A stretch of 64,000 nt of DNA from Subdoligranulum variabile (GCF_025152575.1 NZ_CP102293.1:2418001-2482000); one strand, 5' to 3'; positions 36,331 to 45,038 are shown, numbered from the stretch's first letter. The notes: generated from the sequence alone by a model not told the origin. Numbers and translations: made by a program.

Positions 36331-37755
36331 GTGATCCAAATTCAGGATGTATCGTTTGAATATGAGAAAGAGCAGGGAACGCTTTCCCATATTGATTTGA
36401 ATATCCAACAGGGAGAATGCGTTGTCCTTACAGGGGAGTCGGGCTGTGGCAAAACAACAGTGACAAAACTGATTAACGGCTTAATTCCTCATTTTGTCGA
36501 GGGCGGCACTTTATCTGGCCGGGCGATTGTAAACGGTATGGAAGTGCCGAAAACAGAAATGTACCGTCTGGCAGAGCAGGTTGGATCTGTGTTCCAAAAT
36601 CCGAAATCTCAGTTTTTCAATATTGACTCGGACAGCGAAATCACTTTCGGTCTGGAAAATGCGGGTGTCGAACCAAAGAAAATCAAAGAGCGATATGAGG
36701 CCACTGTTTCCGCCCTGAAAATTCAATCGCTTTTGGGAAGGAACATTTTTTCCATGTCTGGCGGAGAAAAACAAAGTCTTGCGTTTGCCTCTGTATATGC
36801 CATGAACCCATCTATTTTTGTACTGGACGAGCCGACGGCAAATCTGGATGCTGACGCGATTGACACCTTACGCCAGCAGATTATCCAGATCAAAAAAGAA
36901 GGACGGACGGTTGTTATTGCCGAACACCGCCTGTATTTCCTGATGGACCTGATTGACCGCGCAATCTTCATTCAAAAGGGGAAAATCGTTCAGATATTTT
37001 CCGGGGATGAGTTTCGTAATCTTTCAGATGAGCAGCGTATCAGTATGGGGCTTAGAAGTCTTGTCCATCCTGTGCTGGAGCTGCCTCCCGCCGATCCGCC
37101 AGGAGCGCAGGAAGGCTTATCCGTAGAAAATCTTTCCTGTGCCTTTGATAAGCAGCCGGTATTCAGCGGCCTCGGCTTTTCTGCAAAACGGGGTGAAGTG
37201 TTGGGGATTGTCGGTCATAACGGCGCAGGAAAAACGACGATGACACGCTGCCTGTGCGGGCTTTTGAAAGAAGTGAATGGAACGGTCCGGCTGGACGGAC
37301 AAACACTGAAAGCAAAACAGCGTAATAAGGCCAGCTTCTGCGTGATGCAGGATGTGAACCATCAGCTTTTTTCAGACAGCGTATGGAACGAATGTGAACT
37401 GGCGCAGCCGGATTGTCCGCCGGAGCGGATTGAAGAAATTCTCAGGTCTTTTGATTTGCTGGATTTCAAAGACCGTCATCCGATGGCCCTGTCAGGAGGA
37501 CAGAAACAGCGCCTTGCGGTGGCAACCGCTATTCTCTCCGACAAGGATGTGCTTGTCTTTGACGAGCCTACCAGTGGGCTGGACTATCATCGTATGCTGG
37601 AAGTAAGCGACATGATCCGCAAGTTGAATGATGAAAATAAAGTTATCATCATTGTTTCCCATGATTTTGAGTTTTTGGGCCGGACTTGTGATAAAATATT
37701 TAATATGGAGGGATGCTCCAAAGAAACACCCTGTGGGTGTAACTGGAGGGCGTGA
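36331..37755 (+). CDS. ECF transporter double ATPase (EcfA1-EcfA2 fusion)
   Basis: 474-residue protein with two ABC ATPase domains in one chain. Domain 1 has Walker A GESGCGKTT, signature MSGGEKQSLAFAS and Walker B IFVLDEPTANLD. Domain 2 (from about residue 265) has GHNGAGKTT, LSGGQKQRLAVAT and VLVFDEPTSGLD. It energises the S/T pair. GTG at 36331 is chosen because AAGGAGG lies 7 bases ahead; a GTG at 36322 overlaps that site. A fused ATPase is usual for this transporter type. Confidence 0.92.
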   Translation: MIQIQDVSFEYEKEQGTLSHIDLNIQQGECVVLTGESGCGKTTVTKLINGLIPHFVEGGTLSGRAIVNGMEVPKTEMYRLAEQVGSVFQNPKSQFFNIDSDSEITFGLENAGVEPKKIKERYEATVSALKIQSLLGRNIFSMSGGEKQSLAFASVYAMNPSIFVLDEPTANLDADAIDTLRQQIIQIKKEGRTVVIAEHRLYFLMDLIDRAIFIQKGKIVQIFSGDEFRNLSDEQRISMGLRSLVHPVLELPPADPPGAQEGLSVENLSCAFDKQPVFSGLGFSAKRGEVLGIVGHNGAGKTTMTRCLCGLLKEVNGTVRLDGQTLKAKQRNKASFCVMQDVNHQLFSDSVWNECELAQPDCPPERIEEILRSFDLLDFKDRHPMALSGGQKQRLAVATAILSDKDVLVFDEPTSGLDYHRMLEVSDMIRKLNDENKVIIIVSHDFEFLGRTCDKIFNMEGCSKETPCGCNWRA

Positions 37756-37790
37756 AAAGCACGCCAAACAGAGGAAAGGAGGCAGCGTCT

Positions 37791-38750
37791 ATGCCGGAAT
37801 TATTCCAGGAAATGTACTACGGCCCGAATGTTCAAAACCTGGTCGAGTCCGATGATTGTAAGGTCATGCGTTTAAGTGATAACTCCGGTGAAGGCATGAT
37901 GACGCTCTATCATGTCTTTCCCGGTGTATTTCTCATGTATAATGATTTCCACATGAAGGAGTGCATTTCGGGCTTCCAGACAGATATGGATCTGCTCTGT
38001 ATTGACCACTGCCGGGAAGGGCGCATTGAACAGGAAGTCGGCCAGAATGCCTTTAGCTATTTGGAGGCTGGCGATCTTCGGGTGGATCGCCGCATCCATC
38101 ATTCCGGCAAGGTGGAATTTCCACTTTCTCACTACCACGGCATTTCCATTGGCTTTCAGATGGAGATTGCGGCAAAAGAAATCCCGGCCTCTATGAAAGG
38201 CTTTTCTGTGGATCTTTATGAATTGCAGAAAAAGTATTGCAGTGACCGTACACCCTATGTCATTCCAGGAGAACCGGCCATTGAGCATATTTTTTCCGAA
38301 CTCTACAATGTGCCGGTCAAAATCAAAAAGGACTATTTCAAGATTAAGGTGTTGGAGCTGCTGCTGTATCTGGACGCGCTGGAACTTTCAGGCCATACAG
38401 AAGAACGCCCCTATTTTTATAAAGGCCAGATTGAAAAAATCAAAGCGATCCAGGCACTTCTGACGCAGGATTTGACAAAAAACTATACTTTGGAAGAACT
38501 CTCCGCGCGGTTTGATATTGCCCTGACCCCTATGAAAAACTGTTTCAAATCGGTATATGGCAGCCCGATTTTTACATACATGAGAAACTATCGCATGAAC
38601 TATGCTGCCTCTTTACTGAAATCAGATAAGTCGTTGAAAGTGGCTGAGATTGCGGGACTTGTGGGATATGACAGTCCCAGCAAATTTGCGTCCGCATTTC
38701 ATCAGACAATGGGGAAAACGCCGCTGGAATATCGAAAATCAATTATCTGA
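37791..38750 (+). CDS. AraC-family regulator
   Basis: 319-residue activator. The N-terminal domain is about 190 residues (MPELFQEMYYGPNVQNLVES), with a YLEAGDLRVDRR region, and would bind the effector. The C-terminal domain has two helix-turn-helices: YTLEELSARFDIALTPMKNC, and VAEIAGLVGYDSPSKFASAF with the end HQTMGKTPLEYRK. This architecture is that of YbtA/PchR-like regulators that respond to siderophores. ATG at 37791 follows AAGGAGG. The repeated motif at 34901 and 38753 is its probable binding site. Confidence 0.9.
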   Translation: MPELFQEMYYGPNVQNLVESDDCKVMRLSDNSGEGMMTLYHVFPGVFLMYNDFHMKECISGFQTDMDLLCIDHCREGRIEQEVGQNAFSYLEAGDLRVDRRIHHSGKVEFPLSHYHGISIGFQMEIAAKEIPASMKGFSVDLYELQKKYCSDRTPYVIPGEPAIEHIFSELYNVPVKIKKDYFKIKVLELLLYLDALELSGHTEERPYFYKGQIEKIKAIQALLTQDLTKNYTLEELSARFDIALTPMKNCFKSVYGSPIFTYMRNYRMNYAASLLKSDKSLKVAEIAGLVGYDSPSKFASAFHQTMGKTPLEYRKSII

Positions 38751-38752
38751 TT

Positions 38753-38804
38753 GGAATAAAAAAGGCCGTGTGGAGCGGAAAGAAAAATTGAATTGTGATA
38801 GCAT
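38753..38804 (+). promoter_or_regulatory. Candidate AraC operator before the exporter pair
   Basis: Second copy of the 29-base motif (38753-38781), with TAGCAT at 38799-38804, at the same 18-base distance as upstream. It begins 3 bases after the araC stop. A terminator hairpin follows at 38807, so if the promoter is real the first bases of its transcript enter that stem. Confidence 0.5.
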
Positions 38805-38806
38805 TG

Positions 38807-38839
38807 AGGATGGTTAGCGAAGATTAACCATCCTTTTTT
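38807..38839 (+). terminator. Terminator or attenuator between araC and exporter genes
   Basis: AGGATGGTTA (38807-38816) pairs perfectly with TAACCATCCT (38825-38834), and five more T follow. It can end the ECF-araC transcript, or act as a leader attenuator for the exporter. Confidence 0.8.
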
Positions 38840-38876
38840 CTTTGCTGGCTAAATTGATCGAGAGAGGTGAATTGAT

Positions 38877-40658
38877 ATGAAGCAGCAAAAAGAGCATTGG
38901 GTCAAAACACTTTTCTCTTTTGCAGGTCCCTGCAAGGGGAAAATGACCCTCTCGGTTTTGTGTGCCATTTTAAGTGTTGTCGGAGGCTTTGTTCCGTTTT
39001 GGGCGGTGTATGAAATCCTGCTCCTGTTCATTAACCGGACCGCTACTTTGAACAACATTATGCTCTGGTGTTTGGTGGGCGTGGGCGGATACCTGATCCG
39101 CGTCATCTGCTTTGGCATTTCCACAATTTTGGCACATATCTCCGCTTACACGATACTGGAAGGCATCCGCCTGAAAATTGCAAACCGTCTGATGAGGGCG
39201 CCTCTTGGCGAAGTAATGGGACGAAGGATTGGGTATTTGAAGAATATTATCATGGACAAGGTGGAGGATTTGGAGCCGCCTCTGGCCCACATGATCCCGG
39301 AGCTGACATCGAACCTGCTCCTTCCGATTGCCATTTTTATCTGGATGCTGGCGATTGACTGGCGTTTGGGCCTTGCAGTCCTGATTGCCCCGGTTCTGGC
39401 CATGATCCCCATGTTCTTTCTCATGCGGAACTATAACAGCCAGTACGCAGCTTATATGGAGGCAAACAATCATGTAAACAATGTCATTATTGAGTATGTG
39501 GAAGGCATTGAGGTTGTTAAGGCGTTCAATCAAAGCACCAGTTCCTATGAAAAGTTTGTAGGAGCGGTAAAGTCCTTTAAGGATTTTACTCTGGCATGGT
39601 TCAAGAGTACCTGGAAAACAATGAACCTGATGATGGCGATTATGCCCACCACCCTGTTGGGGGTACTTCCCATCGGTTTGCTGCTGGCGCAGAGTGGAAG
39701 TATCACGCCTGCTGAATTGGCGATGGGAATTATTCTTTCGCTGAGTATTGTCGGCCCGCTGATGAAAGCTACTACTTTTATCAACGAGGCAAAGTCAATG
39801 GAGTATGCAGTAGAAGCCGCAAATGAACTTCTGAACCTGCCTGTATTGCCGGACTCTGGAAAGATTGTTCCGATCAGGCACACAGATATTGTTTTACAGA
39901 ATGTGTCTTTCTCCTATGATGGCACCGGGCAAAACGAAGTGCTGCATGACATCAGCCTGAAAATGCCGCAGGGAAGTTTTACAGCCCTGGTTGGGCCATC
40001 CGGCGGGGGCAAGTCCACCGTTGCCCGACTGATTGCTCGATTTTGGGATGTGACCGGCGGCAGTATCTCCATAGGCGGTACGAATATCAAGGAACTTTCC
40101 ATCCGGCAGCTTTCCGAATTGGTCAGTTTCGTGACACAGGACAATTTCCTGTTCAACTGCTCTCTCAAAGAGAACATCCGCCTGGGTAATCCAAATGCTA
40201 CGGATGAGGAAGTATATGCCGCCGCAAAAGCGGCCTGCTGTGATGATTTCATTGTCCGGCTGGAAAAAGGATATGATACCCCGGCCGGTGACGCTGGCAA
40301 GCGGCTCTCCGGCGGAGAAAAGCAACGAATTGCCATTGCGAGAGCAATCCTGAAAAATGCGCCTATTGTGATTTTGGACGAGGCAACTGCCTTCACTGAC
40401 CCGCAGAACGAAGATAAAATCCAGAAATCCATCATGGCCCTTTCCAAAGGAAAGACCCTGCTGGTGATCGCACATCGTCTGTCTACCATTCAAAACGCAG
40501 ATCAGATTGTCGTTCTGAAGAAAGGGCAGATTGTTGACTGCGGAAAGCAGGAGGAACTTTTGGAACGCTGCCCGCTTTATACAGATATGTGGCAGGCGCA
40601 TATTGGCGCAAAGAACTGGTCTGTGGGCGAGAAAAAGGAGGTGGGTGTCAATGTTTAA
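38877..40658 (+). CDS. ABC half-transporter (permease-ATPase), first of pair
   Basis: 593-residue fused ABC protein. Six membrane helices (about 15-300) are followed by an ATPase with Walker A GPSGGGKST, signature LSGGEKQRIAIARAIL and Walker B IVILDEATAFTD (Ala-Phe-Thr-Asp where ATSALD is common). It resembles YbtP/YbtQ-type exporters/importers that handle siderophore complexes. The next gene overlaps by 8 bases, and the two proteins should form a heterodimer. Substrate inferred from context. Confidence 0.9.
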   Translation: MKQQKEHWVKTLFSFAGPCKGKMTLSVLCAILSVVGGFVPFWAVYEILLLFINRTATLNNIMLWCLVGVGGYLIRVICFGISTILAHISAYTILEGIRLKIANRLMRAPLGEVMGRRIGYLKNIIMDKVEDLEPPLAHMIPELTSNLLLPIAIFIWMLAIDWRLGLAVLIAPVLAMIPMFFLMRNYNSQYAAYMEANNHVNNVIIEYVEGIEVVKAFNQSTSSYEKFVGAVKSFKDFTLAWFKSTWKTMNLMMAIMPTTLLGVLPIGLLLAQSGSITPAELAMGIILSLSIVGPLMKATTFINEAKSMEYAVEAANELLNLPVLPDSGKIVPIRHTDIVLQNVSFSYDGTGQNEVLHDISLKMPQGSFTALVGPSGGGKSTVARLIARFWDVTGGSISIGGTNIKELSIRQLSELVSFVTQDNFLFNCSLKENIRLGNPNATDEEVYAAAKAACCDDFIVRLEKGYDTPAGDAGKRLSGGEKQRIAIARAILKNAPIVILDEATAFTDPQNEDKIQKSIMALSKGKTLLVIAHRLSTIQNADQIVVLKKGQIVDCGKQEELLERCPLYTDMWQAHIGAKNWSVGEKKEVGVNV

Positions 40659-42399
40659 GTCAATGAAACGCATTATCCGATGGGCTGGTAAATATAAAGG
40701 CCGCCTCTATCTTGGCTCTGTGTGTTCCTTTTTCAGCAGTTTGTCTACTGCCATTCCTACAATGGTAGCCGCATTCGCACTGGATAAAGCGATCCAGGCA
40801 TACTGGACGAATACTGCGATTGATACTGTTTTAATCTGGCAAATGCTGGGGATCATTATTGGCTCGATTGCACTGAACTTCCTGCTTTCTTATCTCCGGG
40901 CAGTATTGCAGGAAAGCATTGGATATGAAGTGGCCGCCGGACAGCGCATTCATTTGGGCGATGTACTGAAACGGGTTCCCCTTGGATACTTTTCGCAGAA
41001 CAGTGTCGGTGACATTCTGGCAGGTGTTACCACGGAATTGTCTACTTTGGAATTACAGGGCATGAAAATGGTGGATGTCATCATCAATGGATACGCAAAG
41101 TTTATTGCCATCGTTTTATGTCTGATCTTCTTCAGCCCCGTTGCTGCGGTTATTTCCATTGTCGGCGTTGCTCTTTCGGCGCTGGCTTTGCAAGGGATCA
41201 GCAGACACAGTGAAAAAACCGCTGCAACAACCCATAAAGCAATGGAAGATATGTCCGGCGCAGCGATTGAATACATCCGGGGACTTTCCATTGTGAAGTC
41301 TTTTGGACAGGAAGGAGCCTCTATTGAGAACTTTCGTAATGCCAGTAAAGACCTGAAAGATATTCATATCAAGGTGGAAAAAGGCTTTACCCCCTTTAAC
41401 TGTCTGCATTTGTTTGCCTTAAAACTGGCTTCGATGGGAATTGTCTTTATTTGTGCATGGCAGGCGTTGCAGGGACAAATGAGTATAGCATTCTTCCTGA
41501 TGTTTGTTCTGTTCTCTTTTGTGATGTTTGGCAGCGTGGAGAATATCAATGACGCAGCCCATATGCTTGGAGTTGTGGACTCTGCTATGAATAAGCTGGA
41601 AGCATTGGAGAATGTAAACTATATCGACCAGGATGGCACCGACATAAAACCGGCAACCTATGATATTGAGTTTAGGGATGTTTCTTTCGGATATGACAGC
41701 CGGATTGTTCTGCATGACCTGAACTTCAAAATTCCGCAGAATAGTACAACGGCCATCGTGGGGCCATCTGGCAGTGGAAAATCTACGCTGTGTAACCTGA
41801 TTGCCCGTTTTTACGATGTTAACAGCGGAATGATTACCATTGGTGGAACGGATATTCGCAGATTTACCTGCGATAGTCTGCTCAAAAATATCAGTATGGT
41901 TTTTCAGAATGTCTATTTGTTCCGGGATACCATCAAGAATAACATTAAATTCGGCAGCCCGGACGCTACGGATGAGCAGATTGTCGCCGCCGCAAAAGCC
42001 GCCCGCTGTCATGACTTCATAATGGCTTTGCCAGACGGATATGACACGGTGATTGGTGAAGGGGGTTCTTCTCTTTCCGGCGGTGAAAAGCAAAGAATTT
42101 CTATCGCCAGGGCAATGCTCAAGGATGCTCCCATTGTTATCTTGGATGAGGCAACAGCAAGCATTGACCCTGAGAATGAGCATTTGATCCAGGAAGCTAT
42201 TTCTGCCCTGACACATGGCAAGACCATTATTACGATTGCCCATCGCCTGGCTACGATTGAAAACGCCGACCAAATCCTTGTGATTGATGGCGGGACGGTG
42301 GCCCAGAGAGGTACACATAGGGAACTGCTGCAACAGGAAGGGACTTATAAAAAGTTCATCCAAATCCGTGAACAAGCCGAAGGCTGGCGGATAGAGTAA
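40651..42399 (+). CDS. ABC half-transporter (permease-ATPase), second of pair
   Basis: 582-residue partner. Six membrane helices, then an ATPase with Walker A GPSGSGKST, signature LSGGEKQRISIARAML, Walker B IVILDEATASIDPENE and switch His in ITIAHRLATIE. The start overlaps the first half-transporter (GGAGG lies 10 bases before the ATG). Followed after 11 bases by a DtxR-like regulator, which favours metal or siderophore traffic over drug efflux. Confidence 0.9.
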   Translation: MFKSMKRIIRWAGKYKGRLYLGSVCSFFSSLSTAIPTMVAAFALDKAIQAYWTNTAIDTVLIWQMLGIIIGSIALNFLLSYLRAVLQESIGYEVAAGQRIHLGDVLKRVPLGYFSQNSVGDILAGVTTELSTLELQGMKMVDVIINGYAKFIAIVLCLIFFSPVAAVISIVGVALSALALQGISRHSEKTAATTHKAMEDMSGAAIEYIRGLSIVKSFGQEGASIENFRNASKDLKDIHIKVEKGFTPFNCLHLFALKLASMGIVFICAWQALQGQMSIAFFLMFVLFSFVMFGSVENINDAAHMLGVVDSAMNKLEALENVNYIDQDGTDIKPATYDIEFRDVSFGYDSRIVLHDLNFKIPQNSTTAIVGPSGSGKSTLCNLIARFYDVNSGMITIGGTDIRRFTCDSLLKNISMVFQNVYLFRDTIKNNIKFGSPDATDEQIVAAAKAARCHDFIMALPDGYDTVIGEGGSSLSGGEKQRISIARAMLKDAPIVILDEATASIDPENEHLIQEAISALTHGKTIITIAHRLATIENADQILVIDGGTVAQRGTHRELLQQEGTYKKFIQIREQAEGWRIE

Positions 42400-42410
42400 G
42401 GGAGGTCTTA

Positions 42411-42782
42411 ATGAAACTTCATGCGTCCGGGGAGGACTACCTGGAAACCATCCTTGTTCTCCAAAAGAAACTCGGTATGGTACGCTCCGTAGATGTGGCC
42501 CGGCACATGGAGGTGTCAAAGCCCAGCGTGTGCCATGCAGTGGCTACCTTGCGGGACGGCGGCTTTCTCACGATGGACGAAGATCACTTTCTCCATCTGA
42601 CCGATGTGGGCCGCGAGGTTGCCGAAAAAATCTATGAGAGACATTGTTTCTTTACCGAGCAGCTTATTGCCGCAGGTGTTGACCCCAAAACTGCGGAGGC
42701 CGACGCCTGCCGGATTGAACACATCATCAGTGATGAGAGCTTTTCACGGCTGAAAGAGGCAGCCGAACAAGAACAGGACTAA
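42411..42782 (+). CDS. DtxR/MntR-like metal-dependent regulator
   Basis: 123-residue regulator. The winged helix is ASGEDYLETILVLQKKLGMV, then RSVDVARHMEVSKPSVCHAV with the recognition helix. The dimer and metal-binding part contains RHCFFTEQLIAAGVDPKTAE, DACRIEHIISDE, whose His and Glu residues fit metal ligands of the family. It lacks the SH3-like domain, as MntR does. Last gene of the block; it ends 18 bases before cassette C. It probably reports metal status to this cluster. Confidence 0.88.
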   Translation: MKLHASGEDYLETILVLQKKLGMVRSVDVARHMEVSKPSVCHAVATLRDGGFLTMDEDHFLHLTDVGREVAEKIYERHCFFTEQLIAAGVDPKTAEADACRIEHIISDESFSRLKEAAEQEQD

Positions 42783-42799
42783 ATTAAATAATCGAGACT

Positions 42800-43250
42800 A
42801 TCCTGCCCCGGTAAACGGGGAAAGAAAAAAACCGTTGCTGGGGTAGGTAGTTTCGTGCGCCCATTACATAACTTTATCCAGACGGCGGTTTTGAAATACA
42901 TTTCAAGGCCGCCGTTCTCTATGCCCTTATGAGGATGACGACCCTGTGCTGAATGTAACGGCGGCTTTAGGAGGGAGCCGCCGTGAAGCGAGAACAGCTT
43001 CGACATAATTCGGCAGGGATTTACCTGCCAAAAAAAGCCAGGCCGCCAACCGGCCCCCATCTGCTTATGAACAGGCACTATCGTGGATGGTTCATAAGAC
43101 CTATAAGACGCATATAAAAAGCGCCAGCCACCGTACATCGGAAGCTGGCGCTTTTCCTTGTCGTTTTTTCGGGAATTTCCCCGAACGGTGTCGCCCGCCG
43201 CCTTCGTTTCGGTTCACCCGTCAACCAGTGAATTGAAACGGAGGTACATA
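42800..43250 (+). ncRNA. Structured leader of sigma cassette, copy C
   Basis: 451 bases. From about 42891 it aligns with copies A and B: ACGGCGG-TTTTGAAA facing TTTCAAGGCCGCCGT, with a longer stem and a G-T pair where A has G-C; then ACGGCGGCT/AGCCGCCGT, GAAGC/GCTTC, GGCAGG/CCTGCC, AAAAGCGCCAGC/GCTGGCGCTTTT and TTCGGG/CCCGAA. The first 90 bases differ in sequence, but a hairpin in the same place (CCCCGGTAA with TTGCTGGGG) is kept. Structure is thus better kept than sequence. Confidence 0.6.
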
Positions 43251-43676
43251 ATGCAGAAGATCAATCTTCGGGAGCTGTATCCCGATGTGTATAAAACCGA
43301 TGTCTTTGTGGATGTGGCCGAGGAAGTGCTGGCCGCGATCCAGGGACAGGAGCAGGGCGATGCGGCCTATGAGCGTCGGAAGTTCCGGCACAAGGCCCAT
43401 TACTCTCTGAACCGGGAGGATGGCATTGAAAACGATGCCCTCAACCGGCCGCTCACCCCGGAGGAAATTCTGGAGCAGAAGCAACTGCGGGAAGAAGTGT
43501 ATGCTGCGCTGATGAAGCTGCCCGCCATCCAGGCCCGGCGTATCTACGCCCGGTTCTACCTGGGCATGACGGTGGCCGAGATCGCCCAGATCGAGGGCAC
43601 CGACCGCCGCCGCGTGTGGGCGAGCATCCGTCGCGGGCTGAAGAAGCTGGCGCGCCTGCTGGACACAGCCCGATAA
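43251..43676 (+). CDS. Sigma-70 region-4 protein, cassette copy C
   Basis: 141-residue sigma-like protein identical to copy B. Region-4 helix-turn-helix at about residues 88-140; start after GGAGGTAC. It converges with an XRE regulator gene, and the two share a bidirectional terminator. This copy has the most complete flank and may be the ancestral arrangement. Confidence 0.85.
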   Translation: MQKINLRELYPDVYKTDVFVDVAEEVLAAIQGQEQGDAAYERRKFRHKAHYSLNREDGIENDALNRPLTPEEILEQKQLREEVYAALMKLPAIQARRIYARFYLGMTVAEIAQIEGTDRRRVWASIRRGLKKLARLLDTAR

Positions 43677-43704
43677 CCTGACCGCCGCACAGCGGCAAAA
43701 AAAG

Positions 43705-43737
43705 AGCCGGTGGGGGATTTTTATTCCTCCACCGGCT
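43705..43737. terminator. Bidirectional terminator between sigma C and XRE gene
   Basis: AGCCGGTGG (43705-43713) pairs with CCACCGGCT (43729-43737). The minus strand has a run of seven T after the stem; the plus strand has TTATTT. Confidence 0.75.
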
Positions 43738-44111
43738 TATTTCTCCTCTGCTTTTTTATCTTGGTCACATTCGTCTGCCTGCGTCATCTCTTTTAGTTCA
43801 TCAGCCAGCGCACGGGCCGAGTTTAACAGCGCCTTTCTGGCCGCCGGAGGGCACGAAAGGTAGAGCTGCCGCATATCGTTGGCGGATTGTTCATCTTCGG
43901 GCAGATCAAGATTCATCAGGGAGTCCAAGGACAAATTCAAAACTTTACCAAAAGCACGCAGAACCTCAAAAGAAGGGTTCTTTTCCCCTCTTTCACAACT
44001 TTGAACGTGCTTCAGCGAAACATGGCTCAAATCAGCGAGTTCCTGTTGTGTAAGTTTTTTCACCTTACGGGCTTTTTGAATTCGCCGTCCCAGTTCTTTT
44101 AACATCTCCAT
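43737..44111 (-). CDS. XRE-family repressor
   Basis: 124-residue regulator. The N-terminal helix-turn-helix is LGRRIQKARKVKKLTQQELA, then LSHVSLKHVQSCERGEKNPS. The C-terminal half (YLSCPPAARKALLNSARALA, DELKEM) is helical. Part of the same half survives as a remnant at 24782-24892. A 14-base motif overlaps its start codon, with an inverted copy 80 bases upstream, so it probably represses itself. It sits beside the recombinase block, a usual place for an element's control gene. Confidence 0.88.
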   Translation of the reverse strand: MEMLKELGRRIQKARKVKKLTQQELADLSHVSLKHVQSCERGEKNPSFEVLRAFGKVLNLSLDSLMNLDLPEDEQSANDMRQLYLSCPPAARKALLNSARALADELKEMTQADECDQDKKAEEK

Positions 44112-44204
44112 AGGTACTATCGTCTCCTTAATAATATTTTATCGTTCCCATTCTCTGTCTGGAAGAACCTTATAGGAGGCTCGTTTGGGCACGATAGTAC
44201 CTAT
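44110..44204. promoter_or_regulatory. Inverted operator pair around the XRE promoter
   Basis: ATAGGTACTATCGT (44110-44123) and its exact reverse complement ACGATAGTACCTAT (44191-44204) flank the presumed promoter of the XRE gene. The first overlaps the start codon. The symmetry and 81-base spacing suit a looping repressor. Confidence 0.65.
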
Positions 44205-44813
44205 TTTATTTTGTTTACCAGATGCTTGCTCTGTGTACAGCCCCGGCCAGGCGGCAAGGCTAAAAATTTTTTCAAAAAATTTGCGTAACAGGCAGGACAA
44301 ATCGCCTGTTTTTGTCATGGTTATCAAGAAGGGGATTTTTCCTTCGCTGATCTTTGACAACCGAATACACGGCAGAACAGGTACATAACCCGCGTATGAG
44401 CGAGTGCAGGACGCCGCGAAGATGGAACAGCCAGGAGGTGATGGACAAGCTGTTTCGGAGCGATCAACGGCCCTGTACCCCGGATGGTGGCACATCCGGC
44501 GCGATGAGGACGCGGGGGCTTAAAGATACTTCCTCACGGCCCGCCAAAGACTTGGGGGGAACCCTGCGGCGCACGCTATGAACGACGTTGCGGAGTTATG
44601 ACAGCCGCGCCAGCGGAGACCTGTTCTGTCCCCAGCGTCAGGGATGCGTGGCAAATGTGGCGTGATAACCAAATTGTTTTCGCGGCGATTCCCCATCGGT
44701 GCATGAGCGCCGATGGGGGTTGCCTTTCAAAGTTAGATACCATGCGCTGGCAGTTTCGGCTGCCAGCGTATTCATGTAACTTTGAACACGACCACAAAGA
44801 AAGGAGTATCCCT
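44112..44813. other. Gene-free control region before the recombinases
   Basis: 702 bases without a convincing gene. It holds the operator pair, a terminator-like hairpin (AACAGGC 44287-44293 with GCCTGTT 44304-44310, T tail), a 12-bp hairpin (CCCCATCGGTGC with GCGCCGATGGGG, 44691-44718) and the compound palindrome at 44726-44786. An open frame at 44396-44581 has no ribosome binding site and no recognisable protein. The density of symmetry suggests an element end, oriT or regulatory RNA. Confidence 0.5.
44726..44786. repeat. Compound palindrome (nested inverted repeats)
   Basis: Outer arms TTCAAAGTTA (44726-44735) and TAACTTTGAA (44777-44786) match perfectly. Inside is a second perfect hairpin, CGCTGGCAG (44745-44753) with CTGCCAGCG (44760-44768), loop TTTCGG. 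It ends 28 bases before the DUF6870 start. Possible recombinase binding site, transfer origin or RNA switch. Confidence 0.7.
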
Positions 44814-45038
44814 ATGAGCCAGTTGATGCAAACTTGTTCACCAGCTACAACCGATGAATTGGTTGACATCCGTGAAGTTGCGGTAGATAAGGCACTACCC
44901 AAAGAGGAACGGATTGCAGCCTTTCTTCACCAAATCAAAAATCCATATCGTTTCCGCTGCGGCGATTTTGTGGTAAACGCTGCTTTTGCCAACAACGGGG
45001 TCACATTGGAGGAATGCCTGCAAGGGATTTTGAGATGA
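44814..45038 (+). CDS. DUF6870-like small protein
   Basis: 74-residue protein (VDIREVAVDKALPKEERIAA, FLHQIKNPYRFRCGDFVVNA), similar to the DUF6870 group that recurs in front of recombinases in clostridial elements. ATG at 44814 follows AAAGGAG. Its stop overlaps an ATG that opens a 19-codon frame (45035-45094), which may be a coupling device rather than a gene. Function unknown. Confidence 0.75.
   Translation: MSQLMQTCSPATTDELVDIREVAVDKALPKEERIAAFLHQIKNPYRFRCGDFVVNAAFANNGVTLEECLQGILR

Noticed and set aside
44396-44581. Open frame of 61 codons before the recombinases
   Set aside because: No ribosome binding site, no recognisable domain, and it crosses a region full of inverted repeats.
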